Below, piece after piece: positions 1-7,763 of a stretch of DNA of 15,354 nucleotides. The notes beneath the pieces were generated by a model. The model saw only the letters and a list, made by a program, of their open reading frames with translations. It was not told where the DNA came from and did no database searches. A program made the position numbers and the translations under genes. Every line of letters begins with the position of its first letter. Position 1 is the first letter of the stretch. The DNA is taken from the NCBI GenBank assembly GCA_934202505.1, contig CAKPXW010000030.1, forward strand, positions 1 through 15,354, read 5' to 3'. This DNA is from an uncultured Bacilli bacterium (GTDB lineage Bacteria > Bacillota_I > Bacilli_A > RFN20 > CAG-631).

Positions 1-57
1 ATTATGCCCAAATTCCAACAAATCTTATTTAATTATTTTAAATAATCTACTGTCTAC

Positions 58-87
58 TTGACAAGACTCAGTTCAATTATTCATAAT
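58..87 (+). promoter_or_regulatory. candidate sigma-A promoter, + strand
   Basis: A perfect -35 box TTGACA lies at 58-63 and a -10-like CATAAT at 82-87, 18 bp apart. Transcription would start near 94 and run into the hairpin at 129-173. No open frame with a ribosome binding site follows, so it would drive only a short transcript, or be a chance match in AT-rich DNA. Confidence 0.35.
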
Positions 88-93
88 ATGCCT

Positions 94-173
94 TTTTTTT
101 AATTGAAAATTATGTATAATAATAAGTGAAACTAGACAAGAAAATAATTAGGGAGAATAGTCTAGTTTTTTTT
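94..173 (+). ncRNA. possible small RNA of about 80 nt
   Basis: This stretch is bounded by promoter-like elements (58-87) and an intrinsic terminator (129-173) and holds no plausible coding frame. The terminator loop carries a purine run GGGAGA (151-156). If transcribed it would be a short RNA that could also run antisense to the very 3' end of the SGNH hydrolase transcript. No known RNA family is recognised. The alternative is simply the 3' end of an upstream gene. The rest of 1-171 shows nothing else. Confidence 0.2.
129..173 (+). terminator. intrinsic terminator, + strand
   Basis: A 9-bp perfect stem is formed by AAACTAGAC (129-137) and GTCTAGTTT (160-168), with a 22-nt loop, ending in eight T (166-173). 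The T-tract is on the + strand, so it stops rightward transcription coming from left of the window or from the promoter-like site at 58-87. On the minus strand the same stem is not followed by a T-tract, so it would serve poorly as the end of the minus-strand operon, whose stop codon (172-174) it overlaps. The long loop lowers certainty. Confidence 0.55.
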
Positions 174-1329
174 ATATTTTCCCAATTAATCTATTAATTA
201 TTTTTTCATATCCACTTGTTTGAGGATGAATTCCATCAGGGCAATAAGTATTCATGTTATCTTGATTCCATAAATCATAAACATTTATAAAAGAGGCATT
301 GTTATCAAGAGCAATTGACTGAATTATAGAGTTCATTTCTTTTCTTGTTTTAGCATAGTTTGTTGATTCATCATAATTATCAACAAATCCCCATGAAGAA
401 TAAGAACATGATAAACATACTATTTCAATATTAGGATTAGCTTCATATATCTTTTTAATAACATAATAATAAGCCCCAATAAAGGATTCAGTTTTTCTAT
501 AATTATTATCATTAATATCATCTTTACTTCCAAGAGTTTCTTTGACACAAAAATCGTTTGCTCCAAAAAAGATAAAGGCATATTCAGATTTTTTTAAATC
601 TTCAGCTGCTTCGTTTACTTTAAAAGTTCCATAAAAATCATAATTGTAATTTTTTTCACGAGATATACTATAACCTATTGTTGATCCACTTTTAGCATAG
701 TTATAAACGTTAGACATTTTAAGAGTACTACTTAACATCTCAACCCAAAAATTAGGTTTATTTTTTTCATAAGCTGTAACAGAATTATCAGAGATTGAAT
801 CACCAAAAATAGTTGCTGATTTATTTGCTAATGTTTTTTCATCTAAGGATTTTAAATAATAATCTTTAATATTTAAAATACTAACTTCAATATCATAAAA
901 AACTTCTTCATTTCCATCAAGAAATACTCTAATAGTAGAGTTACCTTCTTTTTTACCCATAACATTATCATTGACATCAAAAGATAAAAAGGCTTTATCA
1001 CTATCCATATCTACAAATTCATTATTTTGAATTTCAACCATTTCAATAAGCATTGCTTTGGAATATGGTTCAATTAAATGATTACGAACATTAAATCTTT
1101 TATTAATCGCAATTTCAATTTTTTCTTGATCGAGTATCATATTATTTATCTCCTGACTACTTGAACTGTTTTCAAGTGAAGTACTTATAGAACTACTTTC
1201 TTCAATTGTACTTGGGCTTTCTTGATTACTTGAACTTATTTGAAGATTACTGTTTTGTTCTTTATTAGAACAATTAGACATTGATAAACTACATACCATG
1301 GAAAGAAAAATAATATTAATTTTTTTCAT
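172..1329 (-). CDS. secreted SGNH/GDSL-family hydrolase, probable lipoprotein
   Basis: 385 aa. A signal peptide (about 1-19) precedes Cys20. The box there (SMSNC) is atypical because Asn sits at -1, so lipidation is likely but not certain. A Ser/Glu-rich linker (about 31-60) is followed by a beta-rich stretch (about 65-150) resembling a bacterial Ig-like (Big_2) domain, then the catalytic domain. The SGNH blocks are clear: GDS with nucleophile Ser178, Gly215 in block II, GAND with Asn258, and DGIHP with Asp365 and His368. The family hydrolyses ester bonds in acylated or acetylated lipids and carbohydrates; the substrate here cannot be read. The start is set by AGGAG at 1339-1343, 9 nt before the ATG. 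It lies 28 bp downstream of the alkaline phosphatase on the same strand with no terminator between, so the two are probably cotranscribed. Confidence 0.88.
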   Translation of the reverse strand: MKKINIIFLSMVCSLSMSNCSNKEQNSNLQISSSNQESPSTIEESSSISTSLENSSSSQEINNMILDQEKIEIAINKRFNVRNHLIEPYSKAMLIEMVEIQNNEFVDMDSDKAFLSFDVNDNVMGKKEGNSTIRVFLDGNEEVFYDIEVSILNIKDYYLKSLDEKTLANKSATIFGDSISDNSVTAYEKNKPNFWVEMLSSTLKMSNVYNYAKSGSTIGYSISREKNYNYDFYGTFKVNEAAEDLKKSEYAFIFFGANDFCVKETLGSKDDINDNNYRKTESFIGAYYYVIKKIYEANPNIEIVCLSCSYSSWGFVDNYDESTNYAKTRKEMNSIIQSIALDNNASFINVYDLWNQDNMNTYCPDGIHPQTSGYEKIINRLIGKI

Positions 1330-1357
1330 AGTTAAGTTCTCCTTTTATTATATTAAT

Positions 1358-2470
1358 TTAATTATTATTTGTTAAAAGAGCTTTGCATATTTTATAAATA
1401 TCTGTATTATCAATTTTATTTGGTAGAGAATAAGAAATATTGTCTTTTAATTTAAAATTAATAAAGTATTTGACATTTTTACTAGAATGGCTTTTTCTTG
1501 TATATAATGAATTATCAATTTTTTCTGTGCCTGTATATTTTAAATTTCCAGTTTCATGATCAGCTGTTACTATAATAGAACAATTATCGACATTAGATAT
1601 CATTGAGGAGGCTAGTTTGATAGAATTATCAAATTCATCTAAATATTCTATCATAGAATAAATATTGTTTTTATGACTTTCTTTATCAATATGTGCTCCT
1701 TCAATCATTAAGAAATAACCATTAGGATAATTAAATTCCATATAATTAATAGCAAACTCAACAAGATTTTCAAGAGTTGGGGCTAAGTCATAACTAGTAT
1801 AATTACTTATTTTTTCAAATGAAGCAATTATTTTATTAGAAGAAACATTTAAATTAGCATAAGATTCAATATAAGTATACCCTTTTTCAATAAAAGTGTT
1901 TTTATATTTATCATAACTTGCTTTTCCAGCACCTAAGAAAAGATCTATATTGCTAATAGCTTGATTTGATATTATATCATCTTCATCATTTCTATTTTGA
2001 GCATGGCTTGAAAAACAAGCAGGAGTAGCTCCAGATAAAGAATCAGTGGTAATAATTCCTACTCCTTTATTTAAACTTTTAACATATTCACTTATAGTAA
2101 GTAAATTTTTATTATGATGTCTACTTACTTCTTTATTATTAACTTTTTTGCCTGTTGCTAAACTAGTAGCAGCGGCAGCAGAATCAGTTGGAGAAAAAAT
2201 AGAATTAGAATAAGTTGTAACATATCCTTGATCTTTAAAAGAATTTATAAATAAATCTTTGTTTAAATACGAAGACGCTACTTTCAAATGGTTTTCTCCC
2301 ATCCCATCTCCAATAAATAAAATTACTTTATCACTTTGATTATTAAGAAAATTAAAAGAGTTTTTAGTAGTATTTATTTTCCTTCTAATAATTATCCCTA
2401 AAAAACTTACTAATACAACAGGAATAATCATTAAAGAAATAATAAAAATCCTTTTTATATTTTTTTTCAT
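1358..2470 (-). CDS. membrane-anchored alkaline phosphatase (PhoA family)
   Basis: 370 aa from the ATG at 2470, which has a full AAGGAGG (2477-2483) upstream; a longer reading to 2515 lacks such a site. One N-terminal helix (about 7-28) followed by RRK suggests an uncleaved anchor with the enzyme outside. The alkaline phosphatase signature set is complete: GDGMG (Asp55), TDSAA with nucleophile Ser97, SHAQNR (about 155-160), EGAHIDKESH giving metal ligands Glu257, Asp262 and His266, ADHET giving Asp304 and His305, and KSH with His328. These match E. coli PhoA residues 51, 102, 322, 327, 331, 369, 370 and 412. It would hydrolyse phosphate monoesters with two zinc ions. It is shorter than typical PhoA (about 450 aa). 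It is first gene of a two-gene minus-strand unit; no Pho box was recognised. Confidence 0.93.
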   Translation of the reverse strand: MKKNIKRIFIISLMIIPVVLVSFLGIIIRRKINTTKNSFNFLNNQSDKVILFIGDGMGENHLKVASSYLNKDLFINSFKDQGYVTTYSNSIFSPTDSAAAATSLATGKKVNNKEVSRHHNKNLLTISEYVKSLNKGVGIITTDSLSGATPACFSSHAQNRNDEDDIISNQAISNIDLFLGAGKASYDKYKNTFIEKGYTYIESYANLNVSSNKIIASFEKISNYTSYDLAPTLENLVEFAINYMEFNYPNGYFLMIEGAHIDKESHKNNIYSMIEYLDEFDNSIKLASSMISNVDNCSIIVTADHETGNLKYTGTEKIDNSLYTRKSHSSKNVKYFINFKLKDNISYSLPNKIDNTDIYKICKALLTNNN

Positions 2471-2561
2471 AGAACACCTCCTTAATATCTTAAAACAAAA
2501 TAAGAAAAAATACAATTCATAAAATCCGGTTTATTTCACAAACTAAAATAGGTGACTTTAT
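2471..2561. other. divergent intergenic region
   Basis: This 91-bp gap separates the minus-strand phosphatase from the plus-strand carboxypeptidase. It holds the AAGGAGG of the first (2477-2483) and the AGGTGA of the second (2550-2555). Both promoters should be here, but I could not find a convincing -35/-10 pair on either strand, nor a clear operator palindrome. Confidence 0.5.
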
Positions 2562-3335
2562 ATGAAAAAAAGTATTTTCTTAATGTTTATTTTAATATTA
2601 TGTAGTTGTTTAAATACTGATAATTCCAAAACTGTTTCCAATTCAATAAATACATCTTATATTATAATAGATGAGGAAACTAATGAAATTATCGAAGGAA
2701 GCAATATTCATGGTATAAGAAGTGTCGCTTCAATTTCTAAAATAATGACAGCAATATGTGTTATTGAAAACACCAATTTATATTTAGAAACAATAGTTCC
2801 TAAAGAAATAGAAAAAGTAGATGGTAGTAGTTTGTATTTACAAGTAAATCAAAAAGTATTAGTAATTGATTTATTGTATGGATTAATACTAAGAAGTGGA
2901 AATGATGCTGCAGTGACACTGGCTATGACAACTTGTAATACAATTGAAGAATTTGTTAACTTAATGAATTATAAAGCTAAGCAACTTGGACTAGTAAATT
3001 CAAAATTTAATAATCCGCATGGTTTAGATGTAGATGATGATGGAAATATATCTTCAGCATATGATATGGCAATTTTATATTCCTATTGCTTAAAAAATCC
3101 CCTTTTTGCGCAAATTGTATCCACAAAAAAATATAAAAACTATGAAAATAAAAACAAACTTTTAAAAAATTATGAATATTGTACTGGCGGAAAAACAGGA
3201 TTTACAAAGAAAGCTAGAAGGACACTTGTGACAAGTGCAAAGAAAGAAAATAAAAGTTACATAGTTGTTACTTTAAACTATGCAAATGATTTTGAATTCC
3301 ATAAAAGTTTATATGAAAAATATTTTTTAAAATAA
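2562..3335 (+). CDS. lipoprotein D-alanyl-D-alanine carboxypeptidase (peptidase S11)
   Basis: 257 aa. The N-terminus is a lipoprotein signal with the box LCSC (Cys16). The three penicillin-binding motifs are present in order: SISK (Ser57 nucleophile, Lys60), SGN (112-114) and KTG (211-213). Enzymes of this DacA/PBP5-like family remove the terminal D-Ala from peptidoglycan pentapeptides outside the membrane, limiting cross-linking. The protein ends soon after the catalytic fold: it lacks the C-terminal beta domain and the amphipathic membrane anchor of PBP5 types (about 400 aa), and the N-terminal lipid would replace that anchor. AGGTGA lies 6 nt before the ATG. It is transcribed away from the phosphatase/hydrolase pair. 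No clear terminator is seen before the next promoter at 3380. Confidence 0.92.
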   Translation: MKKSIFLMFILILCSCLNTDNSKTVSNSINTSYIIIDEETNEIIEGSNIHGIRSVASISKIMTAICVIENTNLYLETIVPKEIEKVDGSSLYLQVNQKVLVIDLLYGLILRSGNDAAVTLAMTTCNTIEEFVNLMNYKAKQLGLVNSKFNNPHGLDVDDDGNISSAYDMAILYSYCLKNPLFAQIVSTKKYKNYENKNKLLKNYEYCTGGKTGFTKKARRTLVTSAKKENKSYIVVTLNYANDFEFHKSLYEKYFLK

Positions 3336-3366
3336 AAATTTGTTTCTTCGTCTTAGTATATGTAAC

Positions 3367-3398
3367 TATTTATCATTTATTGACATAAATGATGAATA
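3367..3398. promoter_or_regulatory. candidate operator: 32-bp imperfect palindrome
   Basis: The arms TATTTATCATTTAT (3367-3380) and ATAAATGATGAATA (3385-3398) pair at 13 of 14 positions around the 4-nt centre TGAC. The dyad covers the -35 box (3380-3385) and the start of the spacer of the promoter for the ABC gene, the classic place for a repressor site. No T-tract follows, so it is not a terminator. The regulator is unknown. Confidence 0.45.
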
Positions 3399-3408
3399 AT
3401 GTTATCAT
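3380..3408 (+). promoter_or_regulatory. sigma-A promoter of the ABC exporter operon
   Basis: A perfect -35 TTGACA (3380-3385) and a -10 TATCAT (3403-3408, 5 of 6 matches) are separated by the ideal 17 bp. Transcription would start near 3415, giving a leader of about 19 nt with GGGAGG (3422-3427) before the ATG at 3434. This is the best promoter in the window. It also rules out the in-frame ATG at 3389, which lies between the two boxes. Confidence 0.7.
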
Positions 3409-3433
3409 TTGTAGGATTTATGGGAGGAAAAAT

Positions 3434-5626
3434 ATGGTATATATTACAAGCTTTTGTGCTTTAATAATTGTGCTTGTTATCCTATTCACTTTCTTTTTTA
3501 AAAATAATAAATGCCAAGATAATTTAGCTATCAAAATTGTCACATATACTTTAATAGCTTTATTTGTTGTACGTTTATTTTGCTATAAATCAATTATTGC
3601 AGAAAGTCCAGATAAGTTTGTAGGATTAGACACATCGCCTTTAAGTAGTAAGGTACTAACCATAATATGCTTATTGCTAATATGGTTTGATTATTCAGCA
3701 CTTTTAATCAATTATTGTCAACCGTTTTTTAAAGTAAAAGTATTGCATAATATTGCAAAATTTATGTGTTTACCAATCTTAACTTTAGTTTTAATTTTTG
3801 CTAAACCTATTTTAATTTTGTTACAAGGACATGCAAATTTGTCCATACTAACTATAATTTTTGGAATTGAAACTGGTGCTGGCATTGGCATTTCTTTATA
3901 TAATTTACTAACTTCAATTAAAGAAAAACATACACTAAAAGAAATATTATTAATGTTGCTTTGTTTTTTCTTAATAAGTTTTTCTACACTTCCATCTTAT
4001 TTTTGCCAATTTGTTTTTGGAAAACCATTATTTACAAGAACTTGGATAATCAAAGAGTTAACGCCATATCATCGTTATGTTTTATATGGTGCTTTTATTC
4101 TACCTATAGTAATCTATTATTTATTAAAAGATAAAGATGAAGAGTTCACCAGATTTATTTTAATATATTTAAATGTAGGCGTCTTAGTAGGATTTGTTGT
4201 TAATTATAATTATAAAACAATTGTCTCTCCATGGGCTTGGCCATTCCATCTTTGTAATACGGCTTTATTTGTAACACCATTAGTTTTAATTTTCAAAATG
4301 AAAAGGTTATTTTATTTTACCTATTTCATTAATGTCGTTGGGGCTTTACTTGCCATGTTGATGCCAAATTATGGCGATGCAACAAATATTTTAAGTATGA
4401 GAGCCTTTAACTTTTGGTATAATCATTATTTTGCTTTCTTTATGCCGATATTATTAGTATCTTTAAAGCAATTTGAAAGACCAAAGTTAAAACAATTCAT
4501 TTATTCAATGGTGGCATTCTTAGGATATTTTATCATTGCTTTATTCTTTAATGTATTCTTTAGTGCAAGAGGACATACAGTTGACTATTTCTTTATTAAT
4601 AGTAATTTCGTGGCTGATAAATTTGGCGATTGGGCTGATAAAATGTTCAATATTACTGCTAATATAACGATAAACAATTATACTTATGAATTTCATCCTT
4701 TATATCAAGTAGTCTTTTTCTTAGTATATGTATTAATAGGCCTTGGTGTTTGGTTTGTTTATGAAGAAGCTTATAAACTTGTTGATGCTCATGGCACTTT
4801 AGTTAGTAGAATAAAAAAGATAAAGATTGATGAATATGCTTTAAAAAATGCCCTACAAGGGAGAAAGATGAGTGAACCTATGGAAAAAGATGCTGGAATA
4901 AAATATGAATTAAAACATTTTTCAAAAAAATATGGCTCAAGCAATAGATTTGCTGTTGAAGATGCTTCTTTAATTGTGCAGGGTGGAGAAGTATTTGGCT
5001 TTTTAGGACCAAATGGAGCAGGAAAATCAACAATTATAAAAACGACAGTAGGTATTCAACCATTAACAAGTGGAAGTATAAATATATGTGGTTATGATGT
5101 TGCTACTCAACCAGTAGAAGCTAAGTCTTTAATAGGATATGTTCCAGATCACTATGCTTTATATGAAAAGTTAACTGGAAGAGAATATGTAAATTATATT
5201 GCCGATATTTATAATGTTTCTAAAAAAGATAGAGATGAAAGAATTGAAAAATATGTTAAGTTGTTTCAACTTGAACATTCCTTCGATAATATGATAAAGA
5301 CATATTCACATGGTATGAAGCAAAAGATTACAATTATGTCAGCTTTAGTTCATAATCCTAAAGTATGGATACTTGATGAACCTTTAACTGGACTTGATCC
5401 TAATAGTATTTACCAAGTTAAAGAATGTATGAAAGAGCACGCTCAAAATGGTAACATAGTATTTTTCTCAAGCCATCTTATTGACATTGTAGAAAAACTA
5501 TGCCAAAGAGTTGCTATTATAAAACATGGACATATATTATGTGTAAAAACATTAGAAGAAATTGAAAATAGTGGATATACTCTTGAACAATTTTACTTAA
5601 AAATGATTGGAAATGAAGAAGAATAA
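3434..5626 (+). CDS. fusion of YwaF/TMEM164-like membrane domain to ABC transporter ATPase
   Basis: 730 aa. Residues 1 to about 445 are a polytopic membrane region of roughly a dozen hydrophobic segments. Within it, YHRY (212-215) and WPFHLCNTALF (269-279) recall the conserved His and HLCN motif of the YwaF/TIGR02206 (TMEM164-like) family. A cytosolic linker leads to a complete ABC ATPase from about 488: Walker A GPNGAGKST (525-533), signature YSHGM (624-628), Walker B VWILDEP (644-650), D-loop GLD (653-655) and switch His681. The signature is YSHGM rather than LSGGQ, common in ABC-2 type exporters. The start at 3434 follows GGGAGG with 6 nt spacing. The gene opens an operon with the permease 19 bp downstream. 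The ATPase presumably powers that permease. The role of the membrane half is unknown; eukaryotic TMEM164 is linked to ether-phospholipid acylation, so lipid handling is an inference. The frame is continuous and the ATPase is intact, so this is a real fusion unless the reading is an assembly artefact. Confidence 0.85.
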   Translation: MVYITSFCALIIVLVILFTFFFKNNKCQDNLAIKIVTYTLIALFVVRLFCYKSIIAESPDKFVGLDTSPLSSKVLTIICLLLIWFDYSALLINYCQPFFKVKVLHNIAKFMCLPILTLVLIFAKPILILLQGHANLSILTIIFGIETGAGIGISLYNLLTSIKEKHTLKEILLMLLCFFLISFSTLPSYFCQFVFGKPLFTRTWIIKELTPYHRYVLYGAFILPIVIYYLLKDKDEEFTRFILIYLNVGVLVGFVVNYNYKTIVSPWAWPFHLCNTALFVTPLVLIFKMKRLFYFTYFINVVGALLAMLMPNYGDATNILSMRAFNFWYNHYFAFFMPILLVSLKQFERPKLKQFIYSMVAFLGYFIIALFFNVFFSARGHTVDYFFINSNFVADKFGDWADKMFNITANITINNYTYEFHPLYQVVFFLVYVLIGLGVWFVYEEAYKLVDAHGTLVSRIKKIKIDEYALKNALQGRKMSEPMEKDAGIKYELKHFSKKYGSSNRFAVEDASLIVQGGEVFGFLGPNGAGKSTIIKTTVGIQPLTSGSINICGYDVATQPVEAKSLIGYVPDHYALYEKLTGREYVNYIADIYNVSKKDRDERIEKYVKLFQLEHSFDNMIKTYSHGMKQKITIMSALVHNPKVWILDEPLTGLDPNSIYQVKECMKEHAQNGNIVFFSSHLIDIVEKLCQRVAIIKHGHILCVKTLEEIENSGYTLEQFYLKMIGNEEE

Positions 5627-5645
5627 ATAATAGGAGTTTGTAAAA

Positions 5646-7313
5646 ATGCGACAAATAAAAACATTAGTATTTATGCAGCTTAAGGATAAAATTGATGTTA
5701 GTTGGATATATTCTAAAAAAAGTAGAATACATACAATTGTTTTAGCATTACTAAAATTTATTGCTATTACTGTTTTATATAGTGCAGTTTTATACCTTGC
5801 TAGTTATTTTGGACTTGTATATTATTCAGAAATGCCTAAAATTACTACTCTTGTTATTACAATAGCTTTATTTTTATCTACAATTTCTTGTACGGTTGGA
5901 CTAATGAATACACTTTATTTTTCCGAAGATAATAAAGTATTAATTACAATGCCAATTCCAACTAATAAAATATATATATCAAAATTATTAGTTTTCTTTT
6001 TCTATGAAATAAAAAGAAGTTTCAATTTTACAATACCTTTAATTTTAGCTTGTGCAATTAATATTTCTTTAAAAGGTTATCTTCATTTTTCTTCTTATTT
6101 TTGGATGATTATACCTTTAATATTTCTTATCTCATTACCTGTTTTATTAGGGGCAATTTTTTCAATACCATGTATGTATATTTATAGATTTTTAAATAAA
6201 TATCCACTAATTAAAGGGATTTTAGCTCTAGTAGTTATTGTGCTTTTCATTACAGGTTGTATATTCTTAATTAATTTAATACCAGACCATATAGATTTAA
6301 TTAATCAATGGCCAGCCGTTAGAAAAGCCATAATTAATTTTTTAAATAATTTTGAAAATCGTTTTTATTTAATGAAACATTTAACAAGAATTATTATTGG
6401 GCAAAGACAAGCTAATGGTATTTATCGTGTTGATCCATGGAGTATTTTAAAAATATTTATTTTAATTTTGACAGTAGGCGGCTTGTATTTTACAAACTAT
6501 TTTATAGCACGTCCAATCTTCTTTAAAATGATGGCCAAAAACTTTGAATTTAATAAAAGCGATAATGCTGAGGGAGTAAACATAAAACATAATCAAATTA
6601 TTACTTTCAACTTAAAAGAATTCAAAATATCATTACGTTCATTAGATATTTCTATTAATTATTTAGCAATATATATTTTAATACCTTTACTAATTTTATT
6701 ACTTGATAAAGTATTTTCTTCAATGGATAAAAACAAAACAGGTTATTTAATGTCTTACGCATTTAACATTTTATTGATTGTCTTACCTTTACTATCATCA
6801 AATAGTTTAATTGCCACTTTATATAGTAAAGAAGGAAGAGCAGGATATATTAAAAAGACAAAACCTGTAAAACCAATAGTACCATTACTTGCTAAATTAA
6901 CATTTAATATTATTTTATCAATTCCATGTGTTATTGCTTCGACAATAATATTTAGTAGATATGCAAGTTTTAACTTTATAACAACTTTAATTTTATTGTT
7001 AGCAATTTTATTATTACATTATGGCCATATGTTTTATAGTGCAACTTTAGATATTATGAATCCGCAAAATGAATCATATGCAACAAGCGGTGAAGAAGTA
7101 AATAATGAAAATGAAAATAAATCATCAATAGTGGCTTTTATTTTATCTATAGTTTATTCTTTAATTGCCTTTAAATTATTTTCTGAAACAAAATTCTATG
7201 GAGGTAATGTTTTACCTGCAAGTATAAAATTATTTCTAATTGCTGCTATTTTATTTGCATATTTCTTTATTTCCTTCTTCTTAAAAATAAAGGCATTTTA
7301 TGGTGAAAAGTAG
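5646..7313 (+). CDS. ABC exporter permease (putative ABC_tran_2-like)
   Basis: 555 aa with about a dozen hydrophobic helices (for example about 30-57, 66-90, 113-135). The stretch YFSEDNKVLITMPIPTNKIY (91-110) followed by ISKLL is typical of large bacterial ABC exporter permeases in which a short cytosolic segment between helices 2 and 3 contacts the ATPase. The length fits that type (about 500-560 aa), in which one protein supplies a whole membrane half. An acidic, Asn-rich loop (about 475-495) precedes the last two or three helices. TAGGAG (5631-5636) lies 9 nt before the ATG. It sits 19 bp after the ATPase fusion and 8 bp before the next gene, so all three are in one operon. The substrate cannot be read from sequence; drugs, peptides and lipids are all handled by relatives. 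Confidence 0.82.
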   Translation: MRQIKTLVFMQLKDKIDVSWIYSKKSRIHTIVLALLKFIAITVLYSAVLYLASYFGLVYYSEMPKITTLVITIALFLSTISCTVGLMNTLYFSEDNKVLITMPIPTNKIYISKLLVFFFYEIKRSFNFTIPLILACAINISLKGYLHFSSYFWMIIPLIFLISLPVLLGAIFSIPCMYIYRFLNKYPLIKGILALVVIVLFITGCIFLINLIPDHIDLINQWPAVRKAIINFLNNFENRFYLMKHLTRIIIGQRQANGIYRVDPWSILKIFILILTVGGLYFTNYFIARPIFFKMMAKNFEFNKSDNAEGVNIKHNQIITFNLKEFKISLRSLDISINYLAIYILIPLLILLLDKVFSSMDKNKTGYLMSYAFNILLIVLPLLSSNSLIATLYSKEGRAGYIKKTKPVKPIVPLLAKLTFNIILSIPCVIASTIIFSRYASFNFITTLILLLAILLLHYGHMFYSATLDIMNPQNESYATSGEEVNNENENKSSIVAFILSIVYSLIAFKLFSETKFYGGNVLPASIKLFLIAAILFAYFFISFFLKIKAFYGEK

Positions 7314-7321
7314 GTGAGAAT

Positions 7322-7759
7322 GTGAAAAAATCGACAATTATTACCATTTTAATTGTTTACCTTGCAGCAATTTTAGCTGTTGGCTTTTTTGGTGTAAAAA
7401 TGAAAGTATATGATGAAAAAGTATATGCAACAGATATAGAATGTTTATCGGAAAATTATAAACCTTATGAGGAGATAAAAGATGGCGTAAATGGTGAAAT
7501 AAAAATTGATAAGTATGTACATGGTATGAGAATAGACTTACTATGTAGATGTTTACCATCAAATGCTACTAATTCAGACTTAGAATATCGATATGATACA
7601 ACTTTACCTGTTGAATTTGTAGAAAATCCAGATCATACAGGGTATTTTATAATTAATGGATCTTGTAACTTTGTTGTAACGGTCATTGCAGAAGATGGTA
7701 AAAATGCCACAATGAAAATTAGAATTATCGTTATCGATCCTAGTGATATATTTGACTGA
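7322..7759 (+). CDS. small anchored extracytoplasmic protein, third gene of ABC operon
   Basis: 145 aa with a GTG start. One N-terminal helix (about 5-27) is followed by about 115 extracytoplasmic residues rich in predicted beta strands, ending in DPSDIFD. The C-terminal half (about 90-140) reads like a small Ig/Big-type fold, but I do not recognise a family. The ribosome binding site AGGTGA (7312-7317) overlaps the permease stop codon (7311-7313) and lies only 4 nt from the GTG, so translation is probably coupled to the permease. The ATG at 7320 is out of frame and meets TGA at once. Two cysteines close together (about 75 and 77) could be metal- or disulfide-linked. It probably serves as an accessory to the exporter; this is inferred only from position. 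The gene ends in TGA, the only TGA stop in the window. Confidence 0.75.
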   Translation: MKKSTIITILIVYLAAILAVGFFGVKMKVYDEKVYATDIECLSENYKPYEEIKDGVNGEIKIDKYVHGMRIDLLCRCLPSNATNSDLEYRYDTTLPVEFVENPDHTGYFIINGSCNFVVTVIAEDGKNATMKIRIIVIDPSDIFD

Positions 7760-7763
7760 AATC

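Noticed and set aside
4..45. Short plus-strand frame of 13 codons starting at ATG 4
   Set aside because: No ribosome binding site is visible and the length is at chance level.
2471..2515. N-terminal extension of the alkaline phosphatase to 2515
   Set aside because: The ATG at 2470 has a full AAGGAGG; the extension would place that site inside the coding region.
3389..3433. Upstream in-frame ATG (3389) extending the ABC fusion by 15 residues
   Set aside because: It lies between the -35 and -10 boxes and has no ribosome binding site, whereas the ATG at 3434 has GGGAGG 6 nt upstream.
7341..7562. Reverse-strand open frame of 73 codons
   Set aside because: It lies wholly inside the small anchored-protein gene, with no ribosome binding site or protein-like pattern; typical of AT-rich antisense.
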